In this document: positions 13,686-18,853 of the stretch, piece by piece | How positions within the stretch are numbered: position 1 is the stretch's first letter | How the letters are laid out: each line of letters opens with the position of its first letter | Assembly: GCA_910589165.1 (NCBI GenBank) | Contig: CAJUSP010000028.1 | Location: 1-18,853, forward strand | From: an uncultured Adlercreutzia sp. | GTDB taxonomy: Bacteria; Actinomycetota; Coriobacteriia; Coriobacteriales; Eggerthellaceae | DNA: 18,853 nt | Reading direction: 5' to 3' | The notes under the pieces: model-generated | What the model saw: only the letters and a program-made list of their open reading frames with translations | What the model was told of the DNA's origin: nothing | Databases searched by the model: none | Position numbers and translations under genes: made by a program

Positions 13686-14072
13686 ATGAAGATGTTTGAC
13701 AAGCGCACGCGTCGCGTGCTGGGAATGGCCGTGGCTTGCGTGGCCCTGTGCGCCGGCCTTGCCGCCTGCGCGCCGCAGCAGGATGCGGCTCCGGCCGCGG
13801 CGAATCCCGAGGCGGCCGAGCAGGCCGAGGCCTCGGCCGACGGCATGTACGTCTCCGACGAGCAATGCCTGTCTTGTCATGGGGGAAGCTACGAGGCCCT
13901 GGCGGCCACCACGGCGGATTACGGGCTCTCGAACCCGCACGACTCCATCCACGGCGGCCCGAACTCCTGCGTGAACTGCCATGCTCGCGACAAGGAGATC
14001 ACTGACAACCAGTGCACCCACTGCCACAGCTGGCCCCACAACCCCGAAAGCGGCCTGGGCACCACCGCCTAG
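13686..14072 (+). CDS. Triheme c-type cytochrome lipoprotein, electron donor to the flavoprotein
   Basis: The 128-residue protein has a type II signal peptide: basic start, hydrophobic helix, lipobox LAAC with Cys28. A Pro/Ala/Glu linker follows, then three heme-binding motifs: CLSCH (61-65), CVNCH (95-99) and CTHCH (110-114). Extra histidines in NPHDSIHGG and SWPH can serve as distal ligands. The spacing resembles hemes II-IV of the tetraheme domain of Shewanella flavocytochrome c, with the first heme missing. It lies 3 nt after the flavoprotein stop, and AAAGGGGA overlaps that stop, so the two are co-expressed. It probably carries electrons from a membrane quinol-oxidising cytochrome to the FAD enzyme. 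No heme lyase or NapC-type gene is in the window. Confidence 0.92.
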   Translation: MKMFDKRTRRVLGMAVACVALCAGLAACAPQQDAAPAAANPEAAEQAEASADGMYVSDEQCLSCHGGSYEALAATTADYGLSNPHDSIHGGPNSCVNCHARDKEITDNQCTHCHSWPHNPESGLGTTA

Positions 14073-14083
14073 CCCTCCCTCCA

Positions 14084-14113
14084 AGAAAGCGCCTCCGGGC
14101 GCTTTCTTTTTTT
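14084..14113 (+). terminator. Intrinsic terminator after the cytochrome gene
   Basis: AGAAAGCGCC-TCCG-GGCGCTTTCT is a perfect 10-bp stem with a tetraloop followed by six more T residues, 11 nt after the stop. It separates the reductase operon from the TetR gene. Confidence 0.95.
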
Positions 14114-14218
14114 GCGGCTCGCTCCCCGCTGCCGCTACTTGCCCAGCGTTCTTCGTAGGGCAAGGGCCATGCCCTCGCCCCCCAACCCCACTGCCGCTCG
14201 CGTCGCCGTTCGTTTCGC

Positions 14219-14224
14219 TATAAT
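14219..14224 (+). promoter_or_regulatory. -10 element of the TetR-family gene
   Basis: A consensus TATAAT lies 31 nt before the chosen ATG. No -35 is recognisable at 16-18 nt. The ACTTTACA palindrome of the reductase operon is absent here, so the regulator does not appear to control itself through that site. Confidence 0.55.
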
Positions 14225-14255
14225 GGTCGAACTCAATCCAAGGAAAGGATCCTCC

Positions 14256-14927
14256 ATGCCCCCACGCTCCGAGCAGCCCGCCGACGGACGTCCGGCCCTC
14301 ACGCCCGACGGCATCGTCGCGGCGGCCACCGAGCTCATCGAGCGCGATGGGCTCGATACTTTCACCATGCGCGCCCTCGGCCGCGAGCTAGGCGTCTCGG
14401 CCATGGCGGTGTACGGGTACTTCAGCTCGCGGGAGGCGCTGCTGGCAGAGGTGCTCAGCCGTTTTATGGCCACCATGGATACCGCGCCCATCCCCGGCGA
14501 ACGCTGGGACGACACGCTGCGGCGCACGATGCACTCGATCATGGCCGAGGAGCTCGCCCATCCTGAAATCGCCTCGATCAGCGTGTCTCCGGAAGTCGGC
14601 GGCGGAGGCCTGGAATCCCACACCGAGAACATTGTGAACCTCCATCTTTCCCAGGGCATGTCGCTGGAGATTCTCGCGAAGGCGTGGGCGATGGTGGATG
14701 CTTACCTTACCGGCTTCGCGGACAATGTCATCGCCTTGCGCGCTGCGGGCCTCGATGAGTCGACCGAGGAAGACGGCGCAGCTGCCGAAGTGCCGTTGTG
14801 GAAGCGCATCGTGGCCTCCGCCTACAGCGACGAGGCTTTCTCGGAAGGCGTGGAGATCATCATCAGCGGCATCCGCGCCCTCGCCGCCCCTGACCCCTGC
14901 GACTGGCGCACGCCCGAAGAAGGGTAA
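14256..14927 (+). CDS. TetR-family transcriptional regulator
   Basis: The 223-residue protein has the TetR N-terminal DNA-binding domain at about 16-65: LTPDGIVAAATELIERDG, FTMRALGRELGVSAMAVYGYFSSREALLAEV (cited as RELGVSAMAVYGYF for the recognition helix). A helical ligand-binding and dimerisation domain follows (about 85-210). The ATG at 14256 is preferred because AGGAAAGGA lies 6 nt upstream. The in-frame ATG at 14223 falls within the TATAAT itself. It directly follows the flavoprotein-cytochrome operon beyond that operon's terminator, so it is the best candidate to bind the two ACTTTACA-N-TGTAAAGT palindromes and sense the reductase substrate (inference). Control of the next flavoprotein gene downstream is possible but no matching operator is seen there. 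Confidence 0.93.
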   Translation: MPPRSEQPADGRPALTPDGIVAAATELIERDGLDTFTMRALGRELGVSAMAVYGYFSSREALLAEVLSRFMATMDTAPIPGERWDDTLRRTMHSIMAEELAHPEIASISVSPEVGGGGLESHTENIVNLHLSQGMSLEILAKAWAMVDAYLTGFADNVIALRAAGLDESTEEDGAAAEVPLWKRIVASAYSDEAFSEGVEIIISGIRALAAPDPCDWRTPEEG

Positions 14928-15072
14928 TCTCAGGGGCGCTGTTTCACAGGACGCCCTCACCTGGGAAAACCTTCCTTCTCACCCATTCCGTCCAGGGGTG
15001 TCGACGCCCTCATTTTCTGAAAACCATCGCCTCTGTTGATTCCTAGACGGCCCTGTCGAGCCCTATGCTCGC

Positions 15073-15146
15073 CTCAGCGTTCGGATGCAGCGGCATCCAG
15101 CGGAGGGAAGCGCCAAGGCGCTGAGAGACGGGCCCGAAGACGGGCT
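15073..15146 (+). promoter_or_regulatory. Structured leader upstream of the second flavoprotein gene
   Basis: Three compact hairpins follow one another: GGATGC/GCATCC (15083-15098), AGCGCC-AA-GGCGCT (15109-15122) and GCCCG-AAGA-CGGGC (15132-15145). An alternative long-range stem, CTCAGCG (15073-15079) with CGCTGAG (15119-15125), would exclude the second hairpin. It matches no riboswitch class I recognise. No convincing promoter was found in 14928-15170. A TATGCT at 15064-15069 has no -35 at proper spacing. Confidence 0.4.
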
Positions 15147-15170
15147 CTGACGAGGAAGGTGGTATTCACT

Positions 15171-16976
15171 ATGAGCAACGCAACGGAGCTCACGCGACGC
15201 AATTTCCTGCAGGGCGCAGGCGTGCTGGGCGCGGGTGTTCTAGGCGCAGCAGCCCTTGCCGGGTGCGCGCCGCAGGCCAAGACGGCCGCGACCGACGAGC
15301 CGGCCGACACCGAGGCCCTGGCCGAGACCGGCGAGGCCACATGGCGCACGGCCCCCGAGCCGCCGGCCGAGTTCGAAGAGGCGGGCACCTACGACGCGGT
15401 GGTCGTCGGCCACGGCTATGCTGGCGTGTGCGCGGCCCGCGAGCTGGCCGAGCGCGGCAAGAAGGTCGTGCTGCTGGAGACCCAGGCCGAGGACACCTAC
15501 GCCGCCTGCGGCAACCAGTCGGCGGCCCACAACTCCCAGATTCTCCATCGCGTGAACCCGACGGCGGACATTCCCGATGTCGACCCGGTGGAGTTCTTCC
15601 AGAACTGGGCCATTATCACGGGCAACCAGATCAACCAGTCGCTCGTTATGCGCTACTGCCAGAACATGGGCGCCAACATCGACAAGTACTACGATCGCGT
15701 GACCGACGAGGACATCGCCACCATGGCGCACATGGACACGCCGAGCCCCGAGGACGACTACTCCACCATGATGGACGCCATCGGCCCCATCAAGTTCTTC
15801 AGCGGCACGGTGGACTGCTACGGCGAGTGCAGCCAGACCAAGGTGCAGGGCTACAATCGCGAGGCCGCCAAGGAGGCCGGCGCCGAGTTCCTGTTCAACA
15901 CCCGCGGCGAGCAGCTCATCATGGAGAACGGCGCTGTGGCTGGCATCTACGCCCTGGACAAGGCGACCAACACCTACCTGAAGTTCAACTGCAAGGCCGT
16001 CGTGGTGGCCACGGGCGGCTTCGCCTACAACGAGGAGATGCTGAACGACCTCATCCCCGAGATCTCCGACAACATGGTGGAAGGCGAGGTGTGGAAGGAC
16101 GCGCACCAGAACGTCCGCTTCGAGGGCGACGTGTCCGGCATGCAGTACCAGGGCGACGGCATTAAGATGGCCTATTGGGCCGGCGGCCGCCTGGAGCCCT
16201 TCATCCCCGGCATGAATTCGAAGTTCATCGCCTCTCCCTCGATGATGAACTACACGCTGCCCCAGGCCGTGTGGGTGCGTCCCGACGGTAAGCGCTTCTG
16301 CAACGAGTTCTACCCTGTGGCCGAGCAGCGCGGCACCATGAGCGTGTATCTGCCCCGCGAGCCTGTGACCTGCGTGTTCGACAACAACTTCGTCGAGTAC
16401 CGCAAGTACACCGTCTCGCAGCACGGCTTCACCTCGCCCTCGGCCATGAACATGGACTCCATGGCCCAGGATATGGAAGTGGCCCGTCAGAAGTTCGAGG
16501 GCACCTACGTGGAGCCGGAGCAGACCGACGACATGGGCCCGGGCGCCATGTTCTCGCACCCCGAAATCGTCTGCGCCGACACCCTCGAGGGCCTCGCGGA
16601 GCTGGTGGGCATCGACCCGGTGGAGTTCGTCGCCCAGATCGAGCGTTGGAACGGCTACTGCAAGAACGGCCGCGACGAGGAGTTCGGCCGTGCGGCCGAG
16701 GTGCTGTTCCCCGTCGAAGAGGGCCCCTTCTACGCCTGCTCGGGCACGACCGAGTTCGGCGAGATCATGTGCACCTGCGGCGGCCTTATCACCGACGGCG
16801 AGCAGAACGTGCTCGGTGCCGACTTCAAGCCCATCCCGGGCCTGTACGCCTCGGGCAACGACTGCGGGCGCCGCTTCGGCTACGAGTACATCACCCCGAC
16901 CTCCGGCGTGTCGCTGCAGATGGCCATCACCCTCGGCTTCGAGTGCGGCAAGTCTGTGGCGGAGTTCCTCGGCTAA
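15171..16976 (+). CDS. Tat-exported, putatively lipid-anchored FAD-dependent fumarate reductase-like flavoprotein
   Basis: The 601-residue protein starts at the ATG at 15171, chosen because GGAAGGTGG lies upstream at good spacing and the Tat motif follows at once. The N terminus is TRRNFLQGAG (arginines 9-10), then a hydrophobic stretch and a lipobox-like ALAGC (Cys32), so it may be a Tat lipoprotein. A Thr/Glu/Pro linker follows. The FAD-binding fold is at 74-103 (YDAVVVGHGYAGVCAAREL), with AACGNQSAAHNSQ after it. AVVVATGGFAYNEEML, the fumarate reductase-like VRPDGKRFCNEFYPVAEQRG and the C-terminal GLYASGNDCGRRFGYEY complete the family pattern. It differs markedly from the first flavoprotein in sequence and C-terminal motif, so a different substrate is likely. 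No cytochrome gene adjoins it. A 12-TM LuxR regulator follows. Confidence 0.9.
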   Translation: MSNATELTRRNFLQGAGVLGAGVLGAAALAGCAPQAKTAATDEPADTEALAETGEATWRTAPEPPAEFEEAGTYDAVVVGHGYAGVCAARELAERGKKVVLLETQAEDTYAACGNQSAAHNSQILHRVNPTADIPDVDPVEFFQNWAIITGNQINQSLVMRYCQNMGANIDKYYDRVTDEDIATMAHMDTPSPEDDYSTMMDAIGPIKFFSGTVDCYGECSQTKVQGYNREAAKEAGAEFLFNTRGEQLIMENGAVAGIYALDKATNTYLKFNCKAVVVATGGFAYNEEMLNDLIPEISDNMVEGEVWKDAHQNVRFEGDVSGMQYQGDGIKMAYWAGGRLEPFIPGMNSKFIASPSMMNYTLPQAVWVRPDGKRFCNEFYPVAEQRGTMSVYLPREPVTCVFDNNFVEYRKYTVSQHGFTSPSAMNMDSMAQDMEVARQKFEGTYVEPEQTDDMGPGAMFSHPEIVCADTLEGLAELVGIDPVEFVAQIERWNGYCKNGRDEEFGRAAEVLFPVEEGPFYACSGTTEFGEIMCTCGGLITDGEQNVLGADFKPIPGLYASGNDCGRRFGYEYITPTSGVSLQMAITLGFECGKSVAEFLG

Positions 16977-16993
16977 CAAGCTTTCCCCTCTCT

Positions 16994-17031
16994 GGGTGCC
17001 GGCCGGTTCCCCTCCCAGCCGGCCGGCACCC
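16994..17031 (+). terminator. Hairpin terminator after the second flavoprotein gene
   Basis: A perfect 13-bp stem (GGGTGCCGGCCGG with its complement) closes on a 12-nt loop, 17 nt after the stop. Only a short CTTGCTT tail follows, so termination may be weak or factor-dependent. The remaining bases to 17137 show no feature. Confidence 0.7.
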
Positions 17032-17137
17032 CTTGCTTCGCATGCCCCATTACGCCCTTGGGCCCGAAAGGCCCTGGACGGAATGGGGTATTTTTGGCGT
17101 TTCGCCTGGTGCGGGCTGGCGAATTTCCCGTTGCGCT

Positions 17138-17166
17138 TTGCGGCGGGGGCCTCTATGGGCTAGACT
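17138..17166 (+). promoter_or_regulatory. Promoter of the LuxR-type regulator gene
   Basis: TTGCGG (17138-17143), 17 nt, then TAGACT (17161-17166) gives a start near 17173 and a leader of about 30 nt. Together with the hairpin upstream it indicates separate transcription from the flavoprotein gene. Confidence 0.5.
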
Positions 17167-17201
17167 GCGCAGGGAAGCGAAGGCGTTCGGGGGAGGGCAC
17201 A

Positions 17202-18638
17202 ATGGAGAAGACGGGCTGGAAAAGCGAGAGAATCGTCCCCTTCGTGGGGGCGGTGTGCTTTCTCGCCCTGTTCTTCCCCTGCTTCATCGGTCCTTTGGCG
17301 CCCGAGAGCGGCGGCATGGGAGTGCTGGCGCCGGCGACCACCTGGGCCGGATGCGCCGTCGGGGGCGTGCTGGCCGTGGCCGTCTCGCCTTCTCGGCGCG
17401 CGAGTGCCGTCTACCTGGGTGCGGGCTCGACCATGGCCTGGGGCGCTTTGCTGGCGCTGAGCTGTGCGCCGTCGCTTGTGGCCTTGTTCGGCATCGAGCC
17501 CACTATCCCGCTGCTCGCCGTCTGCGACTTTCTGCGCGGCGCGAGCCTGGTGGCCCTGGGCGTGCGCTGGACGATGCTCTTCGAGGGCCTTCCCTTCGGG
17601 CGGCTGCTCGCCGGGGTGGCGGCGGCCTCGCTCGTTGCCGTGGCCATCGATTTCGCCCAGCCGGTGCTTCACGCGGGCGGGGCGCTCGTGCTGGCCGTGG
17701 GCGCTGTGGTCCCCCTGCTGCAGCGCACCGTGCAGCCTGCGAGTGCGGCGCCCCTCAGTGCAGAGGGCGAAGGCGCAGCGAAGGGGAGGGCTATCCAGGC
17801 GGCGCTTCCCAGCTTCTTCCGGCTGCTTGCCTCCTCGACGCTCGGTTTCGTGCTGTTGGTCGTCCTCGACCAGGCCCAAATGCAGACCTACTTTCTGAAC
17901 GTGGTGCCCGTGGCGCCGTTAGGCATTGCGGTGGCTGCCGCCGTGTTCGTCGCCATCGCCCTGGCGCTGCGCGAGGAGCTGACGCTGCCGTTCATCCAGT
18001 GGGTGCTGTTCCCCGTCATAGCGGCGGTGCTGCTGGTGCTCGACAGCTTTCCGCTTGCGAGCGGGCTTTTTCGCGCGGGCTCGCTGGGAGTGTTCCTGTT
18101 CTTCTCGATGCTGGGGCTGTTCGCCGTGGCGCTTTTGGTGAAGGCGAACGGCCAGGGCGAGCTTTCCCCGACGCTCACCACGGGGCTCACGTTCGCGAGT
18201 ATGGCGGCGGCTGCCTGGGCGGGGCGCCTCTTCGTGGACGCGGGCGTCGCCCTTGACGACCGGGGTGCCCTGCTCCTTCCTCTGGCCACGGTGTACCTGG
18301 TGTTTCTGCTGGTGTCGCCGGCGCTGCGGCTGTGGCGCGAGGTACGGGGCGGAAGCCGGGAAGATGAGCCGCCGCGGGCGGAAAGGGCAGCCGCTGGCGA
18401 CAGCGCGGCCCTCCTGGAGGATCGCTGCGGGGCGCTGGCGGTTCAAGGCGAGCTCTCGCCGCGCGAGGCGGAGGTGCTGAAGCTGGCCGCCCGCGGCTAC
18501 ACGTCCACCTACATTTCGAAGGCCCTCTTCATCTCCGACAGCACGGTGCGCACGCACCTGAAGAGCGTCTACCGCAAGCTCGGCGTGAGCTCGAAGGTAG
18601 AACTGATAGAGCTCGTCCAAAGCGGAGACCCCGAATAG
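17202..18638 (+). CDS. Membrane-bound LuxR-family regulator (12 TM helices plus C-terminal HTH)
   Basis: The 478-residue protein has about 12 hydrophobic segments from residue 12 to about 385, arranged like an MFS-type transporter. A short hydrophilic linker follows, then a LuxR/GerE helix-turn-helix at 417-475 (LSPREAEVLKLAARGYTS, then ISDSTVRTHLKSVYRKLGV). GGGGAGG lies 6 nt before the ATG at 17202. Such one-component membrane LuxR proteins are abundant in Eggerthellaceae and often lie beside a reductase gene they are believed to control. By position it probably senses the substrate of the flavoprotein at 15171-16976 (inference). No phosphoreceiver or known sensor domain is present. Confidence 0.93.
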   Translation: MEKTGWKSERIVPFVGAVCFLALFFPCFIGPLAPESGGMGVLAPATTWAGCAVGGVLAVAVSPSRRASAVYLGAGSTMAWGALLALSCAPSLVALFGIEPTIPLLAVCDFLRGASLVALGVRWTMLFEGLPFGRLLAGVAAASLVAVAIDFAQPVLHAGGALVLAVGAVVPLLQRTVQPASAAPLSAEGEGAAKGRAIQAALPSFFRLLASSTLGFVLLVVLDQAQMQTYFLNVVPVAPLGIAVAAAVFVAIALALREELTLPFIQWVLFPVIAAVLLVLDSFPLASGLFRAGSLGVFLFFSMLGLFAVALLVKANGQGELSPTLTTGLTFASMAAAAWAGRLFVDAGVALDDRGALLLPLATVYLVFLLVSPALRLWREVRGGSREDEPPRAERAAAGDSAALLEDRCGALAVQGELSPREAEVLKLAARGYTSTYISKALFISDSTVRTHLKSVYRKLGVSSKVELIELVQSGDPE

Positions 18639-18640
18639 CG

Positions 18641-18691
18641 GGCGAGACGGCGCCCTGCGGGCGCGACACCCCTCCGGGGCACTGTCTCGCC
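18641..18691. repeat. Second copy of the dispersed inverted repeat, as a hairpin after the LuxR gene
   Basis: GGCGAGAC (18641-18648) pairs with GTCTCGCC (18684-18691). Inside lie GCGCCC-TGC-GGGCGC (18650-18664) and CCCC-TCC-GGGG (18669-18679). Bases 18667-18688 match 11855-11876 exactly. The outer stem keeps pairing while a T-A pair at the first copy becomes C-G here. It begins 2 nt after the stop and may serve as the transcript end. No T-run follows. Confidence 0.75.
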
Positions 18692-18727
18692 GTTCCCCGC
18701 AATTTCTTCAATTCCTGAAATTGGGTC

Positions 18728-18756
18728 TTGACGCGGCGTGGCCCGACCCGTAACAT
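18728..18756 (+). promoter_or_regulatory. Promoter of the tRNA-Gln gene
   Basis: TTGACG (18728-18733), 17 nt, then TAACAT (18751-18756) is near consensus, predicting a start near 18763 and a 5' leader of about 40 nt for RNase P removal. Just upstream is an inverted repeat, CAATTTC (18700-18706) with GAAATTG (18717-18723). Confidence 0.75.
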
Positions 18757-18803
18757 ACTCACTTGCGCTTACCGCTTTAGTGGTACATGCGAAGAAGCGT
18801 CGT

Positions 18804-18853
18804 TGGGGTGTCGTCTAATGGCAGGACAGCGGTTTCTGGTGCCGTATGTGAGG
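18804..18853 (+). tRNA. tRNA-Gln (anticodon CUG), 3' truncated by the window end
   Basis: The acceptor strand TGGGGTG starts at 18804. It is followed by a D arm (GTC/GAC around TAATGGCAG), then an anticodon arm GCGGT-TTCTGGT-GCCGT whose loop carries CTG at 34-36 preceded by TT. CUG decodes CAG, glutamine. The TpsiC arm and the 3' acceptor strand lie beyond the window. Confidence 0.9.

Noticed and set aside
14223..14255. Earlier ATG for the TetR-family gene
   Set aside because: It overlaps the TATAAT -10 element. The ATG at 14256 has a good ribosome site.
15240..16979. A 579-codon open frame on the minus strand opposite the second flavoprotein
   Set aside because: It is the antisense shadow of a well-supported gene in high-GC DNA. 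The translation is His/Val/Gly-rich low-complexity with no domain, and no ribosome site precedes it.
16646..18256. A 536-codon plus-strand frame spanning the flavoprotein end and most of the LuxR gene
   Set aside because: It is an Arg/Gly-rich out-of-frame translation that runs through a terminator. The other frame gives clear flavoprotein and LuxR domains.

Overview
The window is high-GC, densely coded DNA that looks like Actinobacteria, class Coriobacteriia, most likely an Eggerthellaceae gut anaerobe (Eggerthella/Gordonibacter/Adlercreutzia type). This assignment is inferred from three things: a division cluster with SepF and DivIVA and no ftsA in view; Tat-exported FAD-dependent reductases beside a c-type cytochrome; and a LuxR regulator whose N-terminal half is a 12-helix membrane domain. 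All protein genes lie on the + strand. The only minus-strand gene is the RNase P RNA.

Region 1 (1-6804) is a cell-wall and division cluster: murB (5' truncated), ftsQ, a 421-nt regulatory and repeat-bearing gap, ftsZ, pgeF (yfiH), yggS, sepF, yggT and divIVA, closed by a strong hairpin terminator. FtsZ forms the ring, SepF is the likely membrane anchor in place of FtsA, FtsQ is the divisome scaffold, and DivIVA marks poles and septa.

Region 2 (6806-11729) holds rnpB on the minus strand, then thiamin genes: thiN, a TPP riboswitch, thiC, thiE, an isochorismatase-like hydrolase and thiD. ThiC makes HMP-P, ThiD phosphorylates it, ThiE joins it to the thiazole, and ThiN converts thiamin to TPP. 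Thiazole synthesis genes and thiL are not in the window.

Region 3 (11730-18638) is accessory and holds two extracytoplasmic flavin reductase modules. Module A is a Tat-exported flavoprotein plus a triheme lipoprotein cytochrome c. It is preceded by two identical 17-bp palindromes that bracket the promoter and followed by a TetR-family regulator gene. Module B is a Tat-exported, probably lipid-anchored flavoprotein followed by a 12-TM LuxR-type regulator. Both look like substrate-specific anaerobic respiratory reductases of unknown substrate. A dispersed intergenic inverted repeat lies just before module A and just after module B.

Region 4 (18700-18853) is a promoter and the 5' part of a tRNA-Gln(CUG) gene, cut by the window end.
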